Below are positions 38,704 through 47,231 of a stretch of DNA of 64,000 nt, one piece after another. Source of the DNA: Marinimicrobium alkaliphilum (GTDB lineage: Bacteria; Pseudomonadota; Gammaproteobacteria; Pseudomonadales; Cellvibrionaceae); the NCBI RefSeq assembly GCF_003259155.1, contig NZ_QGMQ01000010.1, positions 55,135 through 119,134 of the forward strand, in the 5' to 3' direction. Numbering within the stretch: position 1 is the first letter of the stretch; every line of letters begins with the position of its first letter. The notes beneath the pieces were generated by a model. It did no database searches. It was not told the DNA's origin and worked only from the letters and a program-made list of their open reading frames with translations. The translations under genes were made by a program, and so were the position numbers.

Positions 38704-39068
38704 CCACCACCAGTGCCCGGGGCGGGCTGGCCGAAGCGCAAGCGGAAAGTTATTTGCAGGAACAGGGCCTGACGCCCTGGACCCGCAACTACCGTTGCAA
38801 GGTGGGCGAGCTGGATCTGATCATGCGCGACGGTGACTATTTGGTATTTGTCGAAGTGCGCCTGCGCAATAACCGGGATTACGCCGATGGCCTCGAAAGC
38901 ATCACGGCCAGCAAGCAGCGTAAGCTGGTACGCGCCGCGCAGTTTTATCTTCAGCAGCATCAGCTGACCGATAAACTGCCTTGTCGCTTTGACGTCATCG
39001 CCATGCATTACACTACCGAACAGCAACCGGTATTCACCTGGTTGCGCAACGCCTTCGATGCCTATTAA
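38700..39068 (+). CDS. yraN: YraN family (UPF0102) endonuclease-like protein
   Basis: The 122-residue protein has the restriction-endonuclease-like core pattern: GxxAExxAxxxLxxxG at the N-terminus, then G-E-L-D-L-I-M-R-D and L-V-F-V-E-V-R (the D...ExK-like set with E-V-R in place of ExK). Its biochemical role is not established. The GTG start overlaps the lpoA stop by four bases, so expression is coupled to lpoA. Confidence 0.9.
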   Translation: MTTTSARGGLAEAQAESYLQEQGLTPWTRNYRCKVGELDLIMRDGDYLVFVEVRLRNNRDYADGLESITASKQRKLVRAAQFYLQQHQLTDKLPCRFDVIAMHYTTEQQPVFTWLRNAFDAY

Positions 39069-39096
39069 GCCTCTTTAACCGCAGGAATCTGACACT

Positions 39097-39684
39097 ATGG
39101 ACCAACGGGTCATCACCCTGTTTCACGAAAGCATTGAAGCCAAGATGCAATCGGGCGAACAACTCGCGCCACTGATTGCCAGTGCCAGCGAATTGATCGT
39201 CGCCAGTTTACTTAACGAGGGCAAGGTACTTACCTGTGGCAATGGCCTGGCCGCGGCGCAGGCGCAAATGTTTACCGCCAGCCTGGTCAACCGCTTTGAG
39301 CAGGAGCGACCGAGCTTACCCGCCCTGAGCCTGGCCACCGACTTCACCACCCAGACGGCCATTGCCAGCGACTATTCCTACAACGACATTTTTGCCAAGC
39401 AGGTTCGCACCCTCGGAAACGAGGGCGACGTACTGGTGCTGGTCACCACCACCGGCAACTCCAGCAACCTGCTGCAAGCCATCAGCGCCGCCCATGACCG
39501 GGGCATGTCCGTCATTGCCCTGACCGGAGGCGAAGGCGGTGACACCGCCGCGCTCCTCGACCACAACGACCTGGAGCTGCGCGCGCCACTGACCAGCAAA
39601 CCGCGCATCCACGAGGTTCACTTGCTGACCCTGTTTTGTCTCTGTGACCTGATTGATTTACAGCTGTTTGGAGGACACGAATGA
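39097..39684 (+). CDS. diaA: DnaA initiator-associating SIS-domain protein DiaA
   Basis: A 195-residue sugar-isomerase (SIS) domain protein. The family shape is visible in VLTCGNGLAAAQAQMF (about 46-61) and VLVTTTGNSSNLLQAI. In E. coli DiaA is a tetramer that stimulates DnaA assembly at oriC. Its close relative GmhA (sedoheptulose-7-phosphate isomerase) is similar; context (rsmI-lpoA-yraN-X-dolP) favours DiaA. The stop overlaps the next ATG (ATGA). Confidence 0.88.
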   Translation: MDQRVITLFHESIEAKMQSGEQLAPLIASASELIVASLLNEGKVLTCGNGLAAAQAQMFTASLVNRFEQERPSLPALSLATDFTTQTAIASDYSYNDIFAKQVRTLGNEGDVLVLVTTTGNSSNLLQAISAAHDRGMSVIALTGGEGGDTAALLDHNDLELRAPLTSKPRIHEVHLLTLFCLCDLIDLQLFGGHE

Positions 39685-40262
39685 TCACTCGGCTGTTTTT
39701 ACTCTCACTCTTGGCTCTGACCAGTGCGCTCAGCCTGAGCGCCTGCACCAGCGTGCTCTCGGCCACCACCCGCGAGCCCATTACCATCAACCCGGGCAAA
39801 CGCACCATGGGGGCACGCATCGACGACCGCCAGATCACGACCGTAGTGCGGGTCAATATCAACAAGGCCCATGAAGACCTGCGCACCGCCCAGTTGCGAG
39901 TATTCAGCTACAACGGCGTGGTGCTACTGGTAGGCCGGGTACCCAACAACGAGCTCAAGCGGTTGGCAGGCGAAACCGCTCTCAAGGTCACGCCTGTGCG
40001 CCAGGTCAACAACGAGCTGGAAGTGGGCGACGCCAAGAAGGTCTGGTCGCGCTCGGTGGACAGCTGGATCACCACCAAGGTGAAAAGCAAACTCCTGTTC
40101 AACCGGGATGTGGAGAGCGGACGGATCCGCGTGATCACCCGCAACAACACTGTCTACCTGATGGGCCTGGTATCGCGCGCCGAGGCCAATCGCATCGCGC
40201 AGATCGCCAGCCAGACCAAACACGTGCGCAAAGTTGTAAAAGTCTTCGAATACATAGACTAG
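39681..40262 (+). CDS. dolP: BON-domain outer-membrane lipoprotein DolP (YraP)
   Basis: A 193-residue lipoprotein with lipobox LSAC (Cys22) and two BON domains (about 48-115 and 123-192; V-x-G-R-V and V-Y-L-M-G-L-V strands). DolP binds anionic phospholipid, localises to division sites and helps outer-membrane integrity and BamA function in E. coli. It is the last gene of the lpoA-yraN-diaA-dolP run and is followed after 38 bp by the hairpin element. Confidence 0.92.
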   Translation: MITRLFLLSLLALTSALSLSACTSVLSATTREPITINPGKRTMGARIDDRQITTVVRVNINKAHEDLRTAQLRVFSYNGVVLLVGRVPNNELKRLAGETALKVTPVRQVNNELEVGDAKKVWSRSVDSWITTKVKSKLLFNRDVESGRIRVITRNNTVYLMGLVSRAEANRIAQIASQTKHVRKVVKVFEYID

Positions 40263-40300
40263 ATTCAAGTTAGCGGACGAAACGCTCATTAGTCGGGTAC

Positions 40301-40409
40301 GTCGAAGCCGGGCATCCCTATCCGGGACACGCCGTGAACCCATCCCTGGGGGCTCGACTGCCGCCGTCCGGGCGGCAGACGGTCCCGGATAGGGATGCCC
40401 GGCTTCGAC
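40301..40409. repeat. Hairpin element, copy 2 (same core, different arms)
   Basis: Arms at 40301-40328 and 40382-40409 are perfect 28-nt inverted copies. The core 40329-40381 matches that of copy 1 (31969-32021) at 51 of 53 positions. A second, outer inverted pair GGACGAAACGC / GCGTTTCGTCC lies at 40275-40285 and 40425-40435, so the palindrome is nested. It occupies the gap between dolP and lemA. Confidence 0.87.
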
Positions 40410-40559
40410 TTGTGCCAGCAGGAGGCGTTTCGTCCTCTGACGTGAATCGCCGAGCGCGCGGTAGGTCACAATTTTGCACCCCGCCCCCACACAACCGCTG
40501 GCAGGCGCCGGAAGCCGTGTTACTATCCCTGCTCGAACGATAATCGTGAGGTTGGTGTT

Positions 40560-41156
40560 ATGGAAATTTCAACCATTGTCATCCTGGTAATCATCGCCGC
40601 GCTGGTGATCTACCTGGTCGGTATTTACAACCGCCTGGTCACCCTGCGCAACCGCTTTCAGAATGCTTTTGCCCAGATCGAAGTGCAGCTCAAACGCCGC
40701 TACGACCTGATCCCCAACCTGGTGGACACCGCCAAGGCCTATCTCAAGCATGAGCGCGAAACCCTTGAAGCCGTAACCCAGGCCCGCGCCCAGGCCATGA
40801 GCGGCCTGAAAAAAGCCGCCGCCGCTCCGGGCAGCCCTGCAGCCATGGCCGAGCTCGGCGGTGCCGAAGGCGCGCTGACTGGCGCACTCGGTCGGCTGAA
40901 TATGGTGATGGAAGCCTACCCGGACCTGAAAGCCTCCCAGAACATGCAGCAGGTGTCTGAAGAGCTGACCAGCACCGAAAACAAAATCGCCTTCGCCCGG
41001 CAGAGTTTCAACGACGCGGTCATGACCTACAACACCTACAAGCAGAGCTTTCCGCCGGTGTTTTTTGCCGGTTTCTTTGGTCACCGGGAGGACGCCTCGC
41101 TGCTGGAGTTTGCCGACAGCGCCGAAATCCAGGCGGCACCCAAGGTGTCTTTTTAA
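40560..41156 (+). CDS. lemA: LemA family membrane protein
   Basis: A 198-residue protein with an N-terminal membrane helix (ISTIVILVIIAALVIYLVGIYN) followed by a long helical domain with the family run LVTLRNRFQNAFAQIEVQLKRRYDLIPNLVDTAKAYL. LemA proteins form helical bundles at the inner membrane; their function is not settled. The M48 peptidase gene 21 bp downstream forms a recurrent pair with lemA in proteobacteria. Confidence 0.93.
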   Translation: MEISTIVILVIIAALVIYLVGIYNRLVTLRNRFQNAFAQIEVQLKRRYDLIPNLVDTAKAYLKHERETLEAVTQARAQAMSGLKKAAAAPGSPAAMAELGGAEGALTGALGRLNMVMEAYPDLKASQNMQQVSEELTSTENKIAFARQSFNDAVMTYNTYKQSFPPVFFAGFFGHREDASLLEFADSAEIQAAPKVSF

Positions 41157-41177
41157 GTACCCGGCTGAGTGCCTGCC

Positions 41178-43136
41178 ATGAACTTTTTTGAGCACCAGGA
41201 TCAGGCCAAGCGCAACACCCGACGCCTGATCGTTCTGTTCGCGCTGGCGGTGATCGCCCTGGTGATCGCAGCCACCGTGCTGATCGGCGGCATCATGTTC
41301 TATCTGCGCGCGCCCTCCACTGTGGAAGACATCCGCCTGGGTACCGGCTTTGAGATTCTGACCTGGGTGGCCGTGTTTATGGTCATCCTGGTCAGCTTCG
41401 GCAGCCTGTACAAATGGTTGCAGCTGCGCGGCGGCGGCAAAGTGGTGGCCGAAGCGCTGGGCGGACGTCTGATCAACCTCGATACCCGCGACCAGGACGA
41501 GCGCCGGGTACTCAACGTGGTCGAGGAGATGGCGATTGCCTCGGGCGCGCCCGTACCTCCGGTGTATGTGCTCGAGGAAGACGGCATCAACGCCTTTGCG
41601 GCGGGCTACGGTCCCCAGGACGCGGTCATCGGCGTCACCCGCGGCTGCATCCGCCTGCTCAACCGGGACGAGTTGCAAGGGGTGGTCGCGCACGAGTTCA
41701 GTCATATTTTCCACGGCGACATGCGCCTGAACATGCGCCTTCTGGCAGTACTGAACGGCATCCTGCTCATCGGTCTGCTGGGGCAACTGCTGATGCGCAG
41801 CGCTGCCATGCGCGGCTACCGGCGTTCGAGCAGTCGCGACAACTCGCCCATGGTGATGCTCAGTGCCGGTGCAGGCTTGATGCTGGTCGGCTACGCCGGC
41901 ACCTTTTTCGGTGGGCTGATCAAATCCGCTGTCAGCCGTCAGCGCGAATACCTGGCCGACGCCTCGGCCGTGCAGTACACCCGCAACCCCACCGGCATCG
42001 CCGGGGCACTGCAAAAGATCGGTGGCTACAGCAGCGGCTCGCGCCTGGAGGCGGATAACGCCGCAGAATTTACCCACATGTTTTTCGGTGCCGGGCTCAA
42101 ATCCTCCATGAGCGGCATGATGGCCACGCACCCGCCTCTGAATAAACGCATCAAACGCATACTGCCATCCTGGAATGGCACCTACCCCACGGTTGAAATC
42201 ACCACCGCGAAAGCGGAGCCTGAGACCCAAGGGCAGCCCGATGCGCGCCGTGCCGCCATGATGGGCGCCCGCATCGCCGCTGTGGAGGCAGCCCTGTCCG
42301 CCCCCGAGGGTGCGCCTGAAGCGCTCGACGCCAGTGTTGAGCATATCGGTCAGCCGACCCCCGAACATTTGGCCCACGCCCATCACCTGATCGAAAGCCT
42401 GAACCCGGCACTGCGCGAAGCCGCACATGAGACCTTCGGCGCGCGCGGCATCATTTACGGCTTGCTGCTCAGCGCAGACCGCCAGGTTCGCCAAAAACAA
42501 TGGCGCGACCTGCTCAGTGAACACACCAAAGATGAACTCAACAGCCTGAAAACGGTGGTGGGTGCGGCGGTCAAGTGCGCCCCGGAACAGCGCCTGCCAC
42601 TGGTTGAGCTGGCCCTGCCCGCGCTCAAAGACCTGTCGGAAATTCACTACCAGAGTTTCCGTCGCTCGGTCGGCCAGCTGATTCGCGCCGATCAGCGCGT
42701 GAGCCTGCAGGAGTGGTCGCTGTTTCGTATTCTGGTGCATAACCTGGAGCCCCAAAGCCGCACTTGGCGCGCTCACCCGTTGGCCAAGCAAGCGGACAAC
42801 TGCCAGCTGCTGCTGTCCCTTATGGCCCGCGCCGGGCATGAAGATGAAGGCGAAGCCGAAGCGGCGTTTACGGCGGCGTGGCGCGCCCTGCCCTTCGACA
42901 CTCGCGCACTGCTTCCCGCCGATGCCATCCAGCTCCCCAAAGTCGACGAAGCTCTGGACGCACTCAATCGCCTGAAGGCACTGGAAAAACCGCAAGTGCT
43001 GAAGGCCATGCGCGAGAGCATCGTCCATGCCGGGCAGATCACCGGTACCGAAGCCGAGCTGTTCCGCGCCATCGCCGACAGCCTCGACTGCCCCATTCCA
43101 CCGGTAGTGGCCGGAGCCGCGCCCACCAACGGTTAA
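41178..43136 (+). CDS. M48 family (HtpX-like) membrane metalloprotease with C-terminal extension
   Basis: The 652-residue protein has two N-terminal membrane helices (about 17-42 and 60-80) and the zinc motif H172-E-F-S-H176 with the third ligand in the SAVSRQREYLADASAVQ region, plus a further hydrophobic pair (186-275). Residues beyond about 330 form a cytoplasmic extension, absent in HtpX (about 290 residues), that resembles a helical repeat domain. ATG 41178 is preferred to GTG 41169. Probably membrane protein quality control together with LemA. Confidence 0.9.
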   Translation: MNFFEHQDQAKRNTRRLIVLFALAVIALVIAATVLIGGIMFYLRAPSTVEDIRLGTGFEILTWVAVFMVILVSFGSLYKWLQLRGGGKVVAEALGGRLINLDTRDQDERRVLNVVEEMAIASGAPVPPVYVLEEDGINAFAAGYGPQDAVIGVTRGCIRLLNRDELQGVVAHEFSHIFHGDMRLNMRLLAVLNGILLIGLLGQLLMRSAAMRGYRRSSSRDNSPMVMLSAGAGLMLVGYAGTFFGGLIKSAVSRQREYLADASAVQYTRNPTGIAGALQKIGGYSSGSRLEADNAAEFTHMFFGAGLKSSMSGMMATHPPLNKRIKRILPSWNGTYPTVEITTAKAEPETQGQPDARRAAMMGARIAAVEAALSAPEGAPEALDASVEHIGQPTPEHLAHAHHLIESLNPALREAAHETFGARGIIYGLLLSADRQVRQKQWRDLLSEHTKDELNSLKTVVGAAVKCAPEQRLPLVELALPALKDLSEIHYQSFRRSVGQLIRADQRVSLQEWSLFRILVHNLEPQSRTWRAHPLAKQADNCQLLLSLMARAGHEDEGEAEAAFTAAWRALPFDTRALLPADAIQLPKVDEALDALNRLKALEKPQVLKAMRESIVHAGQITGTEAELFRAIADSLDCPIPPVVAGAAPTNG

Positions 43137-43161
43137 AACTTCGTCCCGGGCGCGCTATAAT
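43133..43161 (+). promoter_or_regulatory. Promoter of the aminotransferase gene
   Basis: A perfect TATAAT at 43156-43161 lies 17 bp after TTAAAA (43133-43138, a weak -35). It is flanked by inverted GCGC sequences and sits 48 bp before the TTG start. Confidence 0.6.
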
Positions 43162-43208
43162 GCGCGTTCTTTGGGCCCTTTCGCCAATCAACTACCGAGG
43201 TACTCACC

Positions 43209-44489
43209 TTGCAACTGGATAAAGCTACGCCGGAACAACTGCGCCAGTGGGAAAGCCAACTGGCTGCCGATTACCAAGCTATTGTCGACAAGAAGCTGAG
43301 TCTGGATCTTACCCGCGGCAAACCCTCTGCCGAGCAACTGTCCCTGTCCGACGCCCTGGACGGCATCCTCAAGGGCGACTACAAGGCCGCCGATGGCACT
43401 GATAGCCGCAACTACGGCGGTCTCGATGGCCTGCCCGAGGCCAAGCAACTCGGCGCCGACGTCATGGGGCTGGACGACGCCTCCCAGATTCTTGTGGGCG
43501 GCAACAGCAGTCTGACCCTGATGTTCCAGGCCATGCTGACCGCGCATCAGTTCGGCCTCAAAGACGCTGCCAGCGCCTGGAAAAATGACGGTGACGTCAA
43601 AGTGCTCTGTCCGGTACCGGGTTACGATCGCCATTTTACGGTGTGCGAGCAGTTGGGCATCGAGATGGTCACTGTACCCATGGGGGCCTCCGGTCCGGAT
43701 ATGGATGCGGTCGAGGCCATGATCAAAGCCGACGACAGTATCAAGGGCATTTGGTGTGTCCCGAAATACTCCAACCCGACCGGGGTTGTCTACAGCGACG
43801 AGACCGTCGAGCGCATGGCCAAACTGGGCAAAATCGCCAGTGCCAATTTCCGCATTTTCTGGGATAACGCCTATTCGGTCCACGATCTGGTAGACGACGC
43901 GCCGCAACTGGCTTGCATCATGGCGGCCTGTAAGCGCAACGGCACCGAAGACAGCGTGCTGCAGTTTGCCTCCACGTCAAAAATCACCCATGCCGGAGCC
44001 GGCGTGGCCTTTATGGCGGCCTCTGCCACCAACCTGGCGGGCCTGAAGCGCTTCCTGAGCACCTGCACGATCGGCCCGGACAAGGTTAACCAGATCCGCC
44101 ACACCCGGTTATTGCCCAACCGCGATGCTCTGCTGGCCCATATGAAAAAGCACGCGGAACTGCTCAATCCCCGCTTTGAGGCCGTGCTGAGCGCGCTCGA
44201 CGCCGCCTTTGGCGATAACGACCTGGGCGCCTGGGAAAAACCCGTTGGTGGCTATTTTGTGTCTTTCGATACCCGCCCGGGCTGCGCCGGCGAAACCGTG
44301 CGCCTGGCCGCAGAGGCCGGGGTCAAACTGACCCCCGCCGGGGCCACCTTCCCGTACGGCAAAGACCCGGAGAACCGCAACATCCGCATCGCCCCCTCAG
44401 TTCCAGCAGTGAAGGAAGTGGTTGCCGCGATGGACGTGTTTGTCATCTGCGTCAAACTGGCCTCGGTGCGCCAAAAACTGGCGAGCTAA
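43209..44489 (+). CDS. PLP-dependent aspartate-type aminotransferase (PF12897 group)
   Basis: A 426-residue class I fold aminotransferase. The distinctive N-terminal run LDLTRGKPSAEQLSLSDAL and the large-domain motifs CPVPGYDRHF, PKYSNPTGVVYSDETVER and FWDNAYSVHDL fit the Asp_aminotransf group, first typed by an aspartate aminotransferase of Corynebacterium. The PLP lysine is in FASTSKITHAGAG (about 259). The start is TTG with gagg upstream. It is monocistronic, having its own promoter and terminator. Substrate range is inferred only. Confidence 0.88.
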   Translation: MQLDKATPEQLRQWESQLAADYQAIVDKKLSLDLTRGKPSAEQLSLSDALDGILKGDYKAADGTDSRNYGGLDGLPEAKQLGADVMGLDDASQILVGGNSSLTLMFQAMLTAHQFGLKDAASAWKNDGDVKVLCPVPGYDRHFTVCEQLGIEMVTVPMGASGPDMDAVEAMIKADDSIKGIWCVPKYSNPTGVVYSDETVERMAKLGKIASANFRIFWDNAYSVHDLVDDAPQLACIMAACKRNGTEDSVLQFASTSKITHAGAGVAFMAASATNLAGLKRFLSTCTIGPDKVNQIRHTRLLPNRDALLAHMKKHAELLNPRFEAVLSALDAAFGDNDLGAWEKPVGGYFVSFDTRPGCAGETVRLAAEAGVKLTPAGATFPYGKDPENRNIRIAPSVPAVKEVVAAMDVFVICVKLASVRQKLAS

Positions 44490-44514
44490 CGGCTGTGGAA
44501 CCAACGCTCACGAC

Positions 44515-44547
44515 AAAACCGCCGAGGGTAAACCCCGGCGGTTTTTT
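44515..44547 (+). terminator. Terminator of the aminotransferase gene
   Basis: AAAACCGCCG pairs with CGGCGGTTTT around an 11-nt loop, followed by a T tract, 26 bp past the stop codon. Confidence 0.92.
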
Positions 44548-44712
44548 TGTGGGGGTACCGTTCACACACTCACACCGATATTCCAAAAAAGCATAACCTC
44601 ACTGTGCTCAAATCTAAAAACTCTGCACGTTTCCGGATTTGCCTCGTATACTCAGAGTAAGTGACCGCTTTACGCGGTCCAAGTTGTTGAGTCCGCGGCA
44701 AGTGAGGTGTCT

Positions 44713-45261
44713 ATGAGCATTGCCAAACGCGTTGAGAAGTACCTCGAAAGCCAGCGTGTGCCCTACCGGTTGCACCGGCATGATTACAGCGAGGGTTCAT
44801 TCAATACCGCCCAGGCGGCGCAGATTGATGATGCCGCGCTCGCCAAGGCTGTGCTGTTGCGCGATGAGGACTTCGGTTATCGGTTGTGCGTACTGCCAGC
44901 CCAGCACAAGATTCTGCGTCACACCCTCAACCAGATTTTTGACCGACACCTGGAGCTGGTAGACGAAGATGAACTGGCGGAGGTCTTCCCGGATTGCGCG
45001 CCCGGTGCTGTGCCCGCCTTGGGTCAGGCTTACGGCCTTGAGGTCATCTGGGATCCGACACTGTTGGCTCACGAAAATATCTACCTGGAGGCAGGTGACC
45101 ACGAGCACTTGGTGGTATTGCGGCGCAACGACTTTGAAAGATTGATGCATGGCGCGCTGAGTGATGCATTCAGCTCCAAACGTAAGCGCCACACCTTCCG
45201 GCGCAAAGGCGGCCGCCGGTCCTTGGCAAGCCCTGGCTACGCCTTGAGCGAGGGCCTCTAG
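44713..45261 (+). CDS. YbaK / aminoacyl-tRNA deacylase-like domain protein
   Basis: The 182-residue protein has a YbaK/ProX-type domain (about 8-150: RVEKYLESQRVPYRLHRHDYSEGSFNTAQAAQI... AKAVLLRDE... GAVPALGQAYGLEVIWDPTLL) and a basic C-terminal tail (SSKRKRHTFRRKGGRRS). Family members hydrolyse mischarged tRNA. The conserved Lys of the domain is in AKAVLL. The basic tail could bind RNA (inference). ATG 44713 is used, with gagg six to seven bases upstream; a GTG two codons earlier is also in frame. Confidence 0.85.
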   Translation: MSIAKRVEKYLESQRVPYRLHRHDYSEGSFNTAQAAQIDDAALAKAVLLRDEDFGYRLCVLPAQHKILRHTLNQIFDRHLELVDEDELAEVFPDCAPGAVPALGQAYGLEVIWDPTLLAHENIYLEAGDHEHLVVLRRNDFERLMHGALSDAFSSKRKRHTFRRKGGRRSLASPGYALSEGL

Positions 45262-45297
45262 CGCTCCAGAGGTGTCCCTCAGGCCAAAAAACAGACA

Positions 45298-45329
45298 AAA
45301 AAAACCACCGCAGAGCGGTGGTTTTTTTA
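45298..45329. terminator. Bidirectional terminator between YbaK-like gene and exbD
   Basis: AAAACCACCG-CAGAG-CGGTGGTTTT is a perfect 10-bp stem with T tracts on both strands. It serves the convergent genes on either side. Confidence 0.93.
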
Positions 45330-45345
45330 TCGCTGGAGGCCTCTA

Positions 45346-45765
45346 CTATTGCGGTCCGCCCACCGGCACCAACACAATGTTGGGGGCTTGCGCTGCCCGG
45401 GCAGCATCGGCCACGGAAACGTAGGTTCTGGCGTTGGCGGCACTCTCAGCCTGGATAATCACCGCAGCCTGAGGGAACTCAGCGCGCAGACGCTCGATAT
45501 TGGAGCGCACTGCCTGCTCGTCAACCCGGCGGTCATCCATCCAGATCTGGTTATCACTGGTGATCCGCACCATGATATTGCGCTCGGCATCTTCCGGCGG
45601 GGGCTGGTCTGAATCTTCCGGTACGTTGACGTCAAGGCCCATCTCACGCACAAACGAGGCCGTCACAATAAAGAAAATCAGCATAATAAAGACCACGTCC
45701 AACATTGGCGTCAGGTCAATATCATTGCCCTCTTCGGCTTTACGGCCTTTCTTTCTTCGACTCAC
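45346..45765 (-). CDS. exbD: Biopolymer transport protein ExbD
   Basis: A 139-residue bitopic protein: a basic cytoplasmic N-terminus (MSRRKKGRK), then one membrane helix with the essential aspartate in DLTPMLDVVFIMLIFFIV (Asp25 region), and a periplasmic domain. ExbD works with ExbB to use the proton gradient and energise TonB. No exbB lies next to it here. The GTG start has ggggag-like purines upstream. A TonB-C fusion protein at 49.7 kb is a possible partner. Confidence 0.92.
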   Translation of the reverse strand: MSRRKKGRKAEEGNDIDLTPMLDVVFIMLIFFIVTASFVREMGLDVNVPEDSDQPPPEDAERNIMVRITSDNQIWMDDRRVDEQAVRSNIERLRAEFPQAAVIIQAESAANARTYVSVADAARAAQAPNIVLVPVGGPQ

Positions 45766-45975
45766 CGTATTACTCCCGTCGTTATCATCTGGTGGACTAA
45801 ACCGCCGCAGGTCGGGGCCTGCAGCCCGGTCACGGGCATAAAAACATGCACCGGGAACGGATCAAGGGCTGCATATTAACAGCTTTGCACCCGTTTTGAC
45901 CAACATTTTGCAGGACTGCGCCACCACAAAAAGGTCATGGTGACCATTATTTGACCCAGGGGTCCGGCCAAAGTT

Positions 45976-47037
45976 CTAGTCACCAAAGAGCGGCAACTGG
46001 TAATACGCCCGATCCTCACGCAAGTCCACAAAGCGTACCCCCAGCCCCAACAGGCGAACCGCACCGCCCTGGCGAGCGTACGCCTCGGCGCACAGCTCTC
46101 TGAATGCACTGATCCTGATATGTTTGCCCGCGCGCTCAAGGGTGGTTTGGGTAAAATCGGCAAACTTGATCTTCACAAAGAGTTTGACCACCCGATAGTC
46201 ATCATCCAGGTCTTCGAGACGGGCAAACAGCTTCTCCAACAAGCGAGGCAAACCCGCCAGGCAGGACTCAAGACCTTGCAGGTCCTCAGACCAGGTCTTT
46301 TCCACACTCAGCGATTTGCGCCGACGACTGGCATTGACCGGGCGGTCGTCCTCTCCTCGACATAACTGATGCAGCCGGCGCCCCATCGCACCAAAACGCT
46401 CGCTCAATTCAAAAATACTGTAATGCTGCAGGTCGCCACAGGTCGTCACCCCCAACTCTCCAAGCCGGGCCGCCATGGCCTTGCCAACGCCGTGGATCTT
46501 ACGCACCGGCAAGCGCGCAACAAATTCGGATACCTGCGCTGGCGTGATAACTGTCAAACCGTCAGGTTTCTGCCAGTCGCTGGCAATTTTGGCGAGAAAT
46601 TTATTGGGCGCAACACCCGCGGAAACACTGATTCCCAAATCCTTGCGCACCCGTGCTCGAATGTCCTGGGCGATCAGTGTGGCACTGCCGCGACACTGTT
46701 CAGATTCGCTGACATCGATAAAAGCTTCATCCAGGGACAGCGGCTCTACCCGCTCGCTGTAGTCGTAAAATATTTGGCGCATCGCCTGAGAGACATCCCG
46801 ATAAACATCCATTCTATGCGGCAGAATAATCAGGTCCGGGCACAGGCGTAAGGCGTGCGCTGCCGGCATAGCCGAATGAATGCCGTAACGCCTTGCCTCA
46901 TAATTACAGGTGGACAATACGCCGCGCCTATCCGGATTGCCCCCAACGGCAATGGCACGCCCCTGCAGCCTCGGATCGTCCCGAATTTCAACCGCCGCAA
47001 AAAAGCAGTCGGCATCACAGTGAATAATTTTGCGCAT
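45976..47037 (-). CDS. dinB: DNA polymerase IV DinB (SOS translesion polymerase)
   Basis: A 353-residue Y-family polymerase. The catalytic carboxylates lie in IIHCDADCFFAAVE (near 5-18) and PLSLDEAFIDVSE (near 100). Helix-hairpin-helix (KIHGVGKAMAARLGELGV) and little-finger domains follow. The C-terminus QLPLF is a consensus beta-clamp binding motif. An in-frame upstream extension exists, but ATG 47037 has gaggag five bases ahead and gives the family N-terminus. A LexA box lies 17 bp before the start. Confidence 0.97.
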   Translation of the reverse strand: MRKIIHCDADCFFAAVEIRDDPRLQGRAIAVGGNPDRRGVLSTCNYEARRYGIHSAMPAAHALRLCPDLIILPHRMDVYRDVSQAMRQIFYDYSERVEPLSLDEAFIDVSESEQCRGSATLIAQDIRARVRKDLGISVSAGVAPNKFLAKIASDWQKPDGLTVITPAQVSEFVARLPVRKIHGVGKAMAARLGELGVTTCGDLQHYSIFELSERFGAMGRRLHQLCRGEDDRPVNASRRRKSLSVEKTWSEDLQGLESCLAGLPRLLEKLFARLEDLDDDYRVVKLFVKIKFADFTQTTLERAGKHIRISAFRELCAEAYARQGGAVRLLGLGVRFVDLREDRAYYQLPLFGD

Positions 47038-47053
47038 AAACTCCTCGCCAGCA

Positions 47054-47069
47054 CTGTGATTATATACAG
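47054..47069 (-). promoter_or_regulatory. LexA (SOS) box of dinB
   Basis: The minus strand reads CTGTATATAATCACAG, which is CTG-N10-CAG with an AT-rich centre and matches the gammaproteobacterial LexA consensus at nearly every position. Its location 17 bp before the dinB ATG would block transcription until DNA damage. Confidence 0.88.
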
Positions 47070-47231
47070 ACATTAAACGAGAAAATAGCAAAGTCGGCGT
47101 TATTTCGGTGTTATTCGTGCAAGTACACACGAAAATGCTTGAATTTTTATGATAATTGCTTATGTTATACAGCGTAAGTAGTACTCTTTACGTCTTTATT
47201 TTTTTCACAGTGAAAACAAAGGAACACCACC

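Noticed and set aside
40569..43028. Open frame of 819 codons opposite lemA and the M48 gene
   Set aside because: Spans two well supported genes and their gap, with a His/Gln-rich shadow-type composition. Not a gene.
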